Below are positions 34,346 to 46,122 of a DNA stretch of 64,000 bases, in pieces. The notes below the pieces were generated by a model. The model was not told the origin of the DNA. It ran no database searches and worked only from the letters and a program-made list of their open reading frames with translations. Position numbers and translations under genes: made by a program. The first letter of the stretch is position 1. Every line of letters starts with the position of its first letter. Source of the stretch: Erigeron canadensis (lineage: Eukaryota; Streptophyta; Magnoliopsida; Asterales; Asteraceae); the NCBI RefSeq assembly GCF_010389155.1, contig NC_057761.1:7194501-7258500 (forward strand), written 5' to 3'.

Positions 34346-35165
34346 TAGGTTAGGGTAGGACTTTTGGGCGACCTAGATAGTCTTCTTTTCCCATATTGCC
34401 TTGCCAAAGGAGGTTTGTGAGGGTTTGGCCTAGAGAAGTGGCTTAGCTACGCTACAAAGGACTTTGATGTGACAGGAAGAGTGGTAGGTAGATGGAGTTG
34501 GAAGTACGGAATTCCGAATGCGTTAGATGAGCTTCCAGGTAGAGGTAGTGGAATGCGAGGGTAAGGCATATGGGTTTTAGATTAAGTAAACTTTTTATTT
34601 AGACTTTGGTTCTCTATGACCTTTCGTAGGGGTTTTTGGCATTGAGTCTCGAGAGGTCTAAACCGAGGGGGGAGGTTACTCTTGTGTTTGTTTCCCCTAA
34701 GATGGTTGTCGGAGGACATGACCAATGAAAGTTTATCTAGAGGACTAGGGATTTAGGACTAGTTTATTGGTTTAGAAGAGCAAGTGAGGGGATTAGGATT
34801 AGGATAGCTAGGTGGCCTAAGGTCCTTTTTTCCATAGGTTGTTTAGAAGTAGTTACTGCCTTGGCTCAATCGGGATCTTTTCAGGTCTTGTCATTTCTTA
34901 TTTATTTGTATGTTTGTCTTGTTGTTTCCCACTACTTGTTCGAGTTACGTATTAGTTTGCTACTTTTATGTTGTTTAATATGCCCAATATGGTTGCTTTC
35001 GTATTTGTATTTGTATTGTCAAACATGTTTCTAAGATATCGGTAGGACGCATGAGTGATAAACGTTCGACCCGCATAGTAGCCGGACCCAGCAGACAGGT
35101 ATTTCTTCTTTTCAGATTCTCGGCAGACATGTATGATTTTCTAAACATTTCTCATTTTCCGTCTT

Positions 35166-35282
35166 GCACTCTTTTGTGGCCGGAGGTCCCTATGGAAGCA
35201 GTCTCTCTACCTTTGTGTAGAGGTAAGACTGTCTACAGCTTACCTCCCTCATACCCTGCGCAGGGATTGGGTCCTGTTGTTG
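35166..35282 (+). repeat. SINE-like 3' tail forming the LINE's end
   Basis: 'ggccggaggtccctatgg', 'ctctctacctttgtg', 'gtaagactgtctaca' and a GTTGTTG end are the body/tail of TS/Au-type plant SINEs. Here it directly abuts the 16-bp TSD of the LINE, so it is the LINE's own 3' end. A second copy is at 57110-57228. Confidence 0.7.
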
Positions 35283-35746
35283 CACAAGAAAAGCACCGCA
35301 CGACATGGAAATTAAGTAGAGACAAATCTAGATGCATTAAAAGGATTGGGAATCCATACAATTTAATCAATTACAAATCCGAGACCATTCAAAAATGTAT
35401 AAGGAGCACGACCATCAAACATTTACAAAAGAGAGTACAAAAGATGGCATATGATCCTAAGCATAACCCATAAATGGGAACAATGAATCATGGATCCACA
35501 GTAAAGTCCAAGTCCAATCCTAGCATGCAAACAATCAATCATCATCCTATACGTCTTCCATTAACCTGTTCACCTGAAAAAGTGTACTAAAACGTGTCAG
35601 CATAAAGTTGGTGAGTTCGTAGGTTTGAATAATAAGAGTAAGTGTCGGGATAACAACCGTTAACAATTCACGTGGAATTTAATACCCAGTCACATTCGTA
35701 CCAATCAACACAGTCAACGTTTACGTTTAGTGTTAGTTAAACAAGG

Positions 35747-35935
35747 CACGACTTACATAATAAATAATGCGCGATAACCGGCATGACTTACATGATAAAC
35801 AATGCGTGATAACATGCACGACTTACATGATAAACATTGTGCGATAACAGGCATGACTTACATGATAAACATTACGCGATAACAGGCACAACTTACATGA
35901 TAAACATTGCGCGATAACACGTTACGACTTACATA
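35747..35935. repeat. ~35-bp tandem repeat inside solo LTR B
   Basis: 'cacgacttacatgataaac' plus 'attgcgcgataacag' is repeated five times with a few changes, at ~35-36-bp steps. Confidence 0.85.
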
Positions 35936-36394
35936 TATTTCAAATGCGTCATTTCACATTTCATGGCATAACAATCATTTCAACTGATAACCGTTAAGTA
36001 AAGAGTACACTTTTTACCCCGAAATATAAGAGAAAATGGGGCTACGGAACTCACCTTTGCCTTACGCGTTTGTAGGAGGTGACTAAGCAGGTAAGCGGGG
36101 AGCACGACGGTCACAAACCTATTATAGCAATATTAAATCATCACATTATGGTCTACGTTACAATATAAGTCACCCTAGACCTTTACAAGACACCCCAAGG
36201 TCGGACGTTGAATTCACGGTTGGAGAAACGAGGGACTCAAGAAAAATGGTGATAGATTCTCATAAAAAGGATGTTACTACGAGAAACTAGACTCTCATAC
36301 GATTCTAACGATAGGTCATACACCTAAAACGGACTTACGGATCAAAAGTTATGAACGTTTGAAGTTGACAAAAGAAGACATGCGGGCAGCAGGT

Positions 36395-36520
36395 TCTCAC
36401 TGCGCCGCAGTTACGACCAAGCAGTCCCACTATGCCGCAATGAGACTCGAAGCAGCAGGTCCGAAATATACCACTGCGCCGCAGTGGGTTCTGGTCTTCC
36501 CACTGCGCCGCAATGGCCAG
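36395..36520. repeat. Cluster of ACTGCGCCGCAGT palindromes in LTR B
   Basis: Four copies or near-copies of CACTGCGCCGCAGTG at about 36399, 36429, 36471 and 36499, 25-45 bp apart, in otherwise AT-rich DNA. Confidence 0.8.
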
Positions 36521-37562
36521 ATACTGAAGCCAAACAACAGCAGTTCAGCAACAAGAACGAACCAAAAACCCAATTTTGGCATCCAAATCGACTAGTGATG
36601 CTTCAAGACTCGTTTTTAGGCTTAAACAAACATCATTAAGTATAACTAAACATGTTTCATCAATTAAATCCAATCCCTTAACACAATTACATGTCCAAAT
36701 CGTTCTTGACCCAAACTAACCCTAATGAAACCCTACTTTGACCCATTTCAAGTTTAACCCGATTTTGACCAAGGGTTTCTTAAACACGACTAGTAATGAC
36801 GTTCTAAACATAAAAGAGAAGATTTATGATGAGTTCAACTTACCAAAAGCGTCGAAATCTTCCAATTTTGGGTTTAGGGCAAAGACTTGGATGAACACCT
36901 TTAATCCTTGATTTCTTTGGAGAAATGATGGTTATTATTGTTATTGTTACTAGATTTAGTTAAATTTGATATTAAAACACAAGTATAGGTGAATTAAATG
37001 GTTGAATTTATGGTGATTTGTGGTGGTGGTTGAAAGAGATGGAGGGGAGTAATGAGGGAGAGAAAGAGAAAGAGATGAATGAAAAGAGGATAAGGAAATG
37101 AATGTGATGAGGGGGGAGGGGGAAGGGGTCGGCCTAGGGAGTCCATTTTTGGGCTTCCGCTCCGCTAAATTCGACAAATAGCTAAACGATAACCATTTAA
37201 ACGCTAAAACGACACTTATAACACAATTAGACTTCATGTTACGTTACTATATGACAAAACGCTCGATAATCCATATAAGCTAACAAATTCATTCATCTTT
37301 CAATTTCATTAAATTACAAGTCAACTAAGTCAAAAATCATGAATGTTACACCTTATGCCTTTGCAACCTGTATATACATGTCATTCATCATAGAAAGATA
37401 AGCATCATGTCCCACATCAACCTCCCATAATCCCCTTTACTTTACTTTTAATCATACATAAACGTTTGGAAGGTTTTACTTATGAAAAACGTGTTTTGTT
37501 GTACCACCAGGTGACAAAAGATGTTATCTTACCTTGGTACAACTTTTAAACCTGTTATGAAC

Positions 37563-38245
37563 TGAGGGGGTGCTTGGTTAGATGTATTAAGAGGTGGGGA
37601 ATAGGAATAGTTATCATTGATGATGCTTGGTTTGCTATACACTCAACTATCATTACCCACTACTATATAATACACCATTCCCCACTAAATTGGGGGTAAT
37701 AAAACTAGGTCATGGATAACCCACTAATTAACCTTATTTTTATAACTTCCGAAATCTCCTCTTCTACGGTAACTACTTGTATAACTTCCTAAAATGACTT
37801 ATCTATATAATATAACATAATATAAAATATAAAATACGTATTTCAATCATGATAAAAATCAACCACTATATTTTGTCGTATATAATATAGTTAACATTAT
37901 TATTAATATTATTATAGTTATAGTTATATAGTTAACTTTTATAGTTAATATAATTACCATTATATCCACTTTTCATAAAAATTACTATTATGTCTAAACA
38001 TAAAATTGAACGAACATTCATATAAAAAAATCCTTCTATTTTTTTCCAAGAAAAACATAATATATTTCTCTTTTACAAGACATTAGCATTTTGTATATAT
38101 TAACTAATTAAGTTAAATATAATTTAGTTATTAAGCATTTAATTGATGTATTTATAAACCAAGCAACATTTGATAATACAAGGAATACTAAGCAATGCCC
38201 ATTATATTTCTTGGCATTCCCTTTACCTTTCCCATTGCCCATTAT
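37563..38245. mobile_element. Possible MITE inserted in solo LTR A
   Basis: An AT-rich block beginning GAGGGGGTGCTTGGTTAG interrupts the match between LTR A and its sister copy. The subterminal motifs 'gatgcttggtttgctata' (left) and, reversed, 'gttgcttggtttataaat' (right) are inverted. The right end is degraded and I could not fix a target duplication. Confidence 0.4.
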
Positions 38246-38324
38246 AGTGCTTGCTAAGTGCTCCCAACTACCTATAATGAATATAAGATCGATCTATAAG
38301 TTAAACGAAATATTTGTACAACCT

Positions 38325-38510
38325 GAGCATCAGGTGCACCGCACCACCTACTTGGTGCGTCGCACCAATCAATCAGAAAACTCATATCATGTCCAGGTGC
38401 GCCGCACCATCCCTTGGTGCGTCGCATATCGGGCGTCCTTTGAAAACCCAATTTCCCAATCTGGCCAGTGGTGCGCCACACCACCCACCTGGTGCACTGC
38501 ACCTGGGGTG
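38325..38510. repeat. Cluster of GGTGCGYCGCACC palindromes in LTR A
   Basis: About six copies of GGTGC-G/A-CCGCACC and TTGGTGCGTCGCACC-like dyads between 38330 and 38505, analogous in place and build to the cluster in LTR B but with a different core sequence. Confidence 0.75.
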
Positions 38511-38952
38511 CCGACCAACAAACTCAATTTCAAACTTGCTTTAAACGATTCTCACTCAATCTCAAACCCTTAGCCCGACCTGGAGACATAAAATTGACCT
38601 CTTTGACAGCACTTTTGATGACTTTAATTCATCAATCAATCCTTTAATCCTTTACAACATAAATCAATCATTGAATCACCCGAATAACATAAAATTGGTA
38701 AACGTTTAATCAATTAACCCAACCCAAACCCCATGGCCTGGATTGAATACTCATCTATGACTCATAAGATCCGATTTCAAAAAGAATATTACCTATATTA
38801 CCTGTAGATAACTTAGGGGAATCGAAATCTAATCAAAACTTGCACGAAACGATCGAAACTTGAGGAAAACTTGCTTTGAGAGGGAGGGAGGAATGGTTGG
38901 AGGTTTTCTCACGTATGGGACTGATTTTTGTGACAATTAGGGAAACCTAATT

Positions 38953-41944
38953 TGTAACACCCGTCATTTTAAAATCTGGATTTTCAAAAACTTTTGCCTA
39001 ACGGCGTTTAAAAATGCGGAAAACAGAATCCTTAAAACATAACTAACCCTTAATGGATAGTTCATTCATAAAAGTGGTGTTACAACATTCATATCATTAA
39101 AATAGTATAAGATAATCAAGATTTGGCACCAACATAAATACCAACATAATCAATACATAAGTCATATTAAAAGTAGCCAATCATCATAAGACTACCATAA
39201 ATGACTAAGCGGAAAAACTAAATGTCTTCTTCATAGCAACTACCCGCCTCACCAAGCTAAGTGTTTCACTAGCTCAACCTCCTTAACCTGAGGGAACAAC
39301 GTTTTTCAAAAGAGCAAGTGTTAGCTTTTAAAGCTAAGTATGATAACATGAGTTTATGAAAACATTGCCAATTCATTATATATTAACAAAAACATTTCAT
39401 ATTGTTAATATCACATATTCGTCATAGCACGTTAAGATCACCACATTGTTATGGTGTCCATCACATCATACATTAGCAAGATCATATCATCAACATTAAA
39501 GCAACATACATAAGTTAACACATTAGGAATTCATGGTGGTCCTAAATGTGTCTATCATCATAAAGCTTTACTTTTCATCTTTCTTTATTTCTTTACTTTT
39601 CTTTTGCCTAGACGTAGGCTATGTGACATAAGCCACACATACTTACGGATGTGAGGTCTTGTGTAGGCGGCCATAAGACCTTACATGGGGACCTCACACT
39701 CGACTTAATGGGTAGACCTTACAGTGGTCCATCGTCGTCGTTTAGGAAAGACAATGTCGATCCAACTGAGTATACCGTTTGAACTTTGCGCGTGTAGTGG
39801 TTAGTTACTCCACCCGGATACACTCAAACATAACTATGCCACGGGGAGGTATCTAGATTCCCACACCACGTGACCACGTACACACTAGCTCCGAAGAACT
39901 AGCATGGGTTAAGCTTAACACAACTTTACTTATGCTCGAGACTTCTTTATTATATTAGCTTAGGCTACACTTTCACCTAAACCAATCACACATATATCTT
40001 TCTTTACTTTATATTAGCTTAGGCTACACTTTCACCTAAACTAATCACATACATCTTTCTTTACTTTAGGGCCCTTAATTGTGCACGTGTCATGGCAAAC
40101 CTATAGAACTCTAGTGACTAGGTGTTTAAGCCATGCAACTAATCATATGACATACATACATCATCATATCGTCATCACACATTGCATCGCATCGTCATAT
40201 CATTTTATATTCATATCAACGTATCATTCATAACATCATATCATTATTTCATAAAATCATCATATGGTGATATCATATTATAATATCGTCATGTCATATT
40301 AGCATCATATCTTCTTAACTTGATAGCAACATATCGTCATATCATTTTATTATCATATCATCATAGCATTGCGTCATCATATCGTAAATTGCATTATAGC
40401 ATCATATCTTTATATTAACATAACATATTATTGTATTAACATCATGTCATCTTATATTTGCATCATAAACATTTCATCTAATCACATACTTTATTCCATC
40501 ATATCATCATAACATAACATATACATATTTTATTTCATCATAGCATGCTTAAGCTTACAATTCATCATCAATGGTAATCATAATATACCCCATAATAACA
40601 TCTCATTCATTCCCGAATACATACAAGCATATAAACATTCATTTGGGGAAGTTAACTTATGAAAATTATGTTTTGTTGTCCCTCGTGTGGTAAAAGATGT
40701 TATCTTACCTCAATGGAGTACTCAACAATCACAAATGTGTTTACCGTGCTTGACAAGTGTTCCCGGCAACCTATGATACAAGAAGGATGGAAATATAAGT
40801 CAACTAGAAACTTAAACGCACTTAGAACCCTTCTCCCGTCTGGTATCGCCGAGCCCATGGGCGGTCTCGTCGATATCAATTTCCAGACTCATACCCCTCA
40901 CTTGCAGGAGACTTTTCGACCTAAAGACGACCAAATGAGTTAAAACTTAGTTCTTAAGAAATGTAGGGAATGCAAAGACTTTTCCATAAATATAAAGTTT
41001 GACTCTTGAAGATCTCTAATGAATAATTTATGACGTTTACAAGATGGGTCTGCAAAAATCGTCCGAAACTCGACCACTTTTGGAAAACGACACTTTTCGG
41101 CCATCTATGGGCAAAATCACCAGAAACTTTGTTCATATCGATTCAAGGGGACACATACACCTTTTCAAAAATATAAGATTTATCTCTTAACTCTTTTAAT
41201 TGAAAGAGATATGATTTTTGCAATATTACTAAATTTTCAAATCTAGTAAACCCTTAGTTTTGTAAGCAATTTCGACCATCAGAAGACCATATCAGCCACC
41301 ACGACCTATGGATCACATATGTACCATAAATATGACTCATATGATTAATTCACATGATCATTTGTTCCAGGAACAAGAGAATACAATAAAATACATTAGA
41401 TTACTCGAAAACCCAAGTAGTCGATGACGAAACGTAATCAAATCAACCTTAACCCTTAAGATCTGAATTGATTGGACAAAATCTTATCAAAGATCTTAAT
41501 TAAAAAGCAAAGAATGATGTTATACCTGTAGGGATGATAAACGGATCGAAAACCTATGGAAATCACCACCGAAATCACCCGAATCCTTGAAAATCACCTA
41601 GGGTTTTGTGTGTGAGAATATTTTAGTGTTTAGATATGATCAAGGGGCATTAGGGTCGTGCATAGGGGAGAAACTTTCAAACTTTACATCTAGGCCCTTG
41701 CACTTCGTTATAACTCGTTCCAGTACTTAACGACTCGTTTAACGCAATCGGAACACTTAACAACCCTTATATCTTATCAGGAACATTAATTTACTTTATT
41801 AATCATTATCAACTTTAATTTCATTACTTTAAATCACTTTAACAAATATCTCATGTAAATCATTTAATTCACGTAAGCACATATAATACACATAGTAACT
41901 AAAGGTCGCTAACGGTCAACGTCAAAAAGTTTCGGGATGTTACA
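38953..41944 (-). mobile_element. Solo LTR A' (same family as A), 2,992 bp
   Basis: TGTAACACCCGTCATTTT...TTTCGGGATGTTACA, with a perfect TAATT duplication (38948-38952, 41945-41949). It carries an ATCAT-rich tract at about 40140-40560. There are no retroelement genes inside. It landed inside an older copy of its own family. Confidence 0.8.
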
Positions 41945-42237
41945 TAATTGCACCTTAACCCCTGGCCATCAACTCCTAATCTTGCACTTTGGGTCCCTCA
42001 ACTTCTAAACTTGACTTAACTTAAACCTCTATCGGAAGTCTTAACATTCTAACAAGCACTTAATTACTTAACTTTACTTCAATTACTTTCATTAATCATC
42101 ATATCGATCATATCATATTAAACACATAAGCATTTAATCACGTAATCCCATATAGGGCACATAAACATAACGGACCTAACGTTAACTAATGGAAAGTCAA
42201 ATAGTCAAACATAAAAAGTTTGGGATGTTATAGATTA

Positions 42238-42880
42238 ACTTATCTAACCATATGGTGATTGAAATTTACAAACACACTATGCTTATATCCACTAGTGAGT
42301 TACTTAATTCATCTTATCTAATCATATGGTGATTGGATCTACAATCACACGATGATTGTATTGGCTAGTGAGTTATTTGATTCCAACCACATGATGATTG
42401 GAATCTATAATCACATGGTGATTGAGGTGTGTAATTACAAGATGATTGGAATTTAGAAACACAATGTGCTTGGATTGACTAGTGAGTTACTTGGTTCATT
42501 TTATCTAATCATATGGCAATTGGAACGTACAATCACATGATGATTCGATTGGCTAGTGAGTTATTTGGTTCCAATCACGTGACGATTGAAATCTACAATC
42601 ACATGGTGATTGACTTGACTAATGACATGATGATGATAATCGTAATCATAGTTACATTGGCTAGTGAGTTACTTAGTTCATCTTGAAATTTGTTTAATTT
42701 ACCCAGTTGTAGTGTGATGTAATTAGCTTGTTTAATCACGTGGTGATAGGAACTTACAAACACATTGTGGGATTGACTAGTGAGTTACCCAGTCTTGAAA
42801 TAGGTATAACTAACCAATCCGAATGTGATTGGCTAGTGGGTGATTAGGTACAAAATAGCTAATCAATAAGTGATAAGGTA
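42238..42880. repeat. AATCAC/GTGATT dyad array, part 3
   Basis: The same units as 29910-30397, including 'ggctagtgagttatttg' and 'caatcacatgatgattg'. Joining at the GATTA target site gives a continuous unit. Confidence 0.75.
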
Positions 42881-45800
42881 CATAATCATTTAGTAAACAC
42901 ATAATAATCAAACGTACTCAAATATTACATCACATTATTCAAAAATCAGTCGGCTTATTCAAACGTACTCAAATATTACATCACATAATTCAGATATTAC
43001 AATGACTTTATACGAAAACAAGTGAAATCTTGACCGCCATAGCTTAATTATTCAAACTTTGAATTTAAAAAAAAAAAAACTAGCGAAATATGAAGTCTAT
43101 TAAAATGTACACAAATAAAATGTTTGTTAATGCGATACTAATTAAAGTTCTATAGGGGAGAAATCTAGATAAGTAAACTTATTGAACTCTCAAACCCAGC
43201 TTAGAGTACAAACTAAGCAAGGTAAACCAAACAAATCCAGCAACCCAATCAAGATCTTATGCAGTAATTACATTACCTAACATGAAACACCGCCAAGATT
43301 AAAGCATGTAGTACCACTCAACTTAATTTGGATCGATGAATTGATACATAACCAAAGTATTAAATTAACACTTTTAGCAAATGCAGCTAAACAAACAAAC
43401 TATCACACATATAAATTTTTCATTCCAATTTTATCAAGTGGATGTGTCATATAATAGCAAATAAAGAAAGTCAATTCAATTCACCCAAGCATATAGAAAC
43501 ACTTTATCAATCCAATCGATATAAACTAGCTAAAAATTGAAAAGAATATTACTGGATTAGAAAAAACATATGTATCGCATTATAATAATTGAACACGAAT
43601 CTGAGCTTAGTCTTCAAAATAAAATAAAAAACACTTAAGCTTGTCGATCACGAACTAATGTAGTAGTACAATTTCATGAAAATTGTTTGTGTGTGTTCCG
43701 TCGGTGCGGGCTCCGCCTTTGGTGGTTGCCGAAGATGGATAACCGTCGCCGGAGACGCGAGAGAAAAAAGAAGAGATAATGTGTGTATTTGTGTTCATTC
43801 GTCAGGGACAGGGCCGTCTCTAAAAATGGTAAAGGAAATCGAGGCCCAATACAAAGGTAAAAATTGGGCCCTAAAATAATATTTGCTAATTTATATAAAA
43901 AGTTTAAGATTATTTGTATATGTTGTTCTTGCTTCCATTTATAATCTCTTTATAATTTCTTAATTGTGATATTTACTAGACTATAAGAAAGATTATATTG
44001 TATGCTATTTAAGAAATTCTAATAGACTAAATGAGTCATAATGACATGAATAAGTTATAAGAATATAAAATATAATTGGAAAAATGTGTTGTTTTGGAGG
44101 TATGAAGTGTGCCTATTAGAGCATTTGTAAAGGTAGGTGATAGAGGTAGGTTAAAGGTAAAGGTGAAAAGGGTAAATGGTTAAAGGGTATAGGTGAAGGG
44201 AAGAAGGTGATTGTGATCACCTAGGTAAAAAGACAAAATGTTGGGTCTTTTTTATTTATATATATTTTTTCTTGTTTTCTTTTATTTTGATTGGATATAG
44301 AATGAAAGATTATAAGGTATTGTGTTTTTAATTAAATAATAGTGTCGAGCAAATGATAACTAAATGGTTAAGAAGAAAAATAGAATGTGAAAGAAATGAG
44401 AAAGTTATGTTGATATGATAAGAAAAAGTGTAAGTAAAAAAGTGAATGGTTATGAATGGTCTAAAAGAAACTATGAGTTATATGTGTTGTTTAGAATTTT
44501 GGGTCCTTCATGATTATGGGCCCTAGGCTGTTGCCCTCTTTGCCTCAACACCGAGATTTCCCTTCGCCCATGTTCGAAAATTATCCCTTGATTTTAAATC
44601 TTAGACCTCACAATAAATTGATCCGATAGTTGAAAATTATCCATTGATTTGCAAATGAATATATATCACACTTCTATATATCTATATTTATATATCACAC
44701 TTCTATATATCTATATTTATACAGTTATACTATACTAAATGATTTGCAAATTATTCCTAGTTTTTTGTTCTGTTCTAGTTTTTTGTTTGTTGGGAATATG
44801 TGGAAAATCTAGACAAATATGGATTGATATTTATGGAACGGAATTAAACTCTAAGACCTTGAGATTTTGGGTTCAAATTTTGGTATAAGTAAAATATTGC
44901 AGGAATGGTTTTTAAAAAAAAAAAGTTTTTTTCTGAAGGACAAATGTTGCATAGCTCAAATGTTGTGCAGTTAAAAAAATAATGAAAAACTAAGACATAC
45001 ACAAGGTTACATTCCAAACATTTTGTTAATCTATTTTAACATTATCCGTTGTATGGTATGGACCATAAGGGGCTGGGGTGGGGGTCTGGGAGCACTGGGG
45101 ATCACATAGGATGAGTAGTGGGGTGTGGTCACAACTCAATTTTCACCAAGCAACACTAATAAAGCCTCATGTTAATGCCTTTAATTACTCTGGACCTATT
45201 CTCACCAACGCCTCTTCGAGTCTCTTTGACCATTTTTCCTCACCTCTTCCAAAATAATATATATTTTGTATATCTATACAAAAAGACAATCCTTGTTTTA
45301 AAGGGGAAGAGAAAAAGCACCAAAAAGTCCGGTATTAAATTTGGTTGATCAACATGTAAAAAATGTGCATCATACATGCATGTGTTATAAATATTTTCTA
45401 TTCCGTTCTTCCTAAAACTTTACTCTCTTGAACCTAGCCATGATTTTGAACAAATAAAAAAACTAAAATAATCAGTTCATTTTCAGTTTGTTATAATTAA
45501 GATGATTGAATTTCTTTTATCAAAAGAACGAAAAATAGTAACATGTAATTATCGACAAAGGAACATGATTAAAACTTTCACCCTTGTTGTACATCATTCC
45601 CACTCCAAACAATACCGAGTCCCATTTCGCGAGTAAAAAAAAACACAAACAATTTATCTTCCACTCGAGATGGCAACACCGTATAGTAGCACCTATGATG
45701 TCCCCAAATACCCCACCTCGAACGCTATGGTATGCTACGTGTAAGATCTAATTTAAAATTTATTATTTCTTTTACATATATAATATACCCCATAAGGCCA

Positions 45801-46113
45801 CAAGTATCATTTTTTCTGTAGTATATTTGACTTTTATTATATAATAACGGAAAGTGATATTCATATAACAGAATTTAGTCGTGTACAACAAAAGTATAAA
45901 TTTAATACAAATAATACAATTGAATTATGCAGAAATTGTTGTAGATGTCTAAATTCTGTTGTAGCAATATCATTCCCTGCAACAACAATCTAATTTTGGC
46001 TTTATTAACTAAATGATCCATCACTATCCAAATTCATAGTAATCTTACATTATCAATTTTATTTTAATCAAAGTTAAATTTAATTCAATAAAAGCCTCGT
46101 TGCTATTTGTATT
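42881..46113. other. Intergenic DNA with a possible hAT-like remnant
   Basis: Mostly AT-rich with no coding frame I can support. At 43809 CAGGGCCGTCTCT, followed by 'attgggcccta' and, near 44515, 'gggccctaggctgttgccc', resemble the ends of a common plant hAT-type element; the right terminus is too degraded to define. A short TATATC repeat is at 44660-44720. Confidence 0.4.
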
Positions 46114-46122
46114 TATGTTTAT

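Larger units (their letters stand above)
33404..35282 (+). mobile_element. RTE-type LINE, 5'-truncated
   Basis: A 16-bp target duplication (CACAAGAAAAGCACCG) flanks it at 33388-33403 and 35283-35298. The coding part begins within the reverse transcriptase and ends at 34345; an ~800-bp 3' region follows and ends in GTTGTTG. The long, exact TSD and missing 5' part are typical of LINE insertion by target-primed reverse transcription. Confidence 0.85.
33354..37350 (-). mobile_element. Solo LTR 'B' (different family) containing a LINE
   Basis: Starts TGTAACACCCCAACAAGG and ends TCATGAATGTTACA; CCTTA is duplicated at 33349-33353 and 37351-37355. Outside the LINE it is about 2.1 kb with no retroelement genes, and it includes a 35-bp tandem repeat and a cluster of GC-rich palindromes. 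It interrupts solo LTR A. Confidence 0.75.
32053..42232 (-). mobile_element. Solo LTR 'A' of a large retrotransposon, split by later insertions
   Basis: Begins TGTAACACCCGTCATTT and ends GGGATGTTATA, flanked by GATTA on both sides (32048-32052, 42233-42237). It is homologous to the 2,992-bp solo LTR at 38953-41944: the same first ~60 bases, 'gcctagacgtaggcta', 'aggctacactttcacctaa' and 'aaaagatgttatcttacct'. Subtracting the inserts leaves about 2.5 kb. No gag or pol lies inside. Read on the minus strand it starts TATAACATCCC and ends GGGTGTTACA, the usual sense for plant gypsy LTRs, so minus orientation is inferred. Confidence 0.75.

Noticed and set aside
35747..35935. Regular 35-bp repeats resembling a CRISPR array
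   Set aside because: The units are head-to-tail without unique spacers and lie in a plant solo LTR; it is a simple tandem repeat.
36359..36595. Open frame of 78 codons rich in Ala/Ala-Val
   Set aside because: Produced by the GC-rich palindrome cluster in LTR B; no start context or family features.
37563..38263. hAT or Harbinger assignment for the MITE-like insert in LTR A
   Set aside because: No convincing target duplication of 8 or 3 bp could be matched; kept only as a possible MITE.
38211..38573. Open frames on both strands with repeated RRT/APP motifs
   Set aside because: Also created by the palindrome cluster in LTR A; both strands are open because the motif is self-complementary.
43676..43879. 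67-codon frame with Cys/Gly-rich start
   Set aside because: Overlaps the hAT-like end; no recognisable domain or gene signals.
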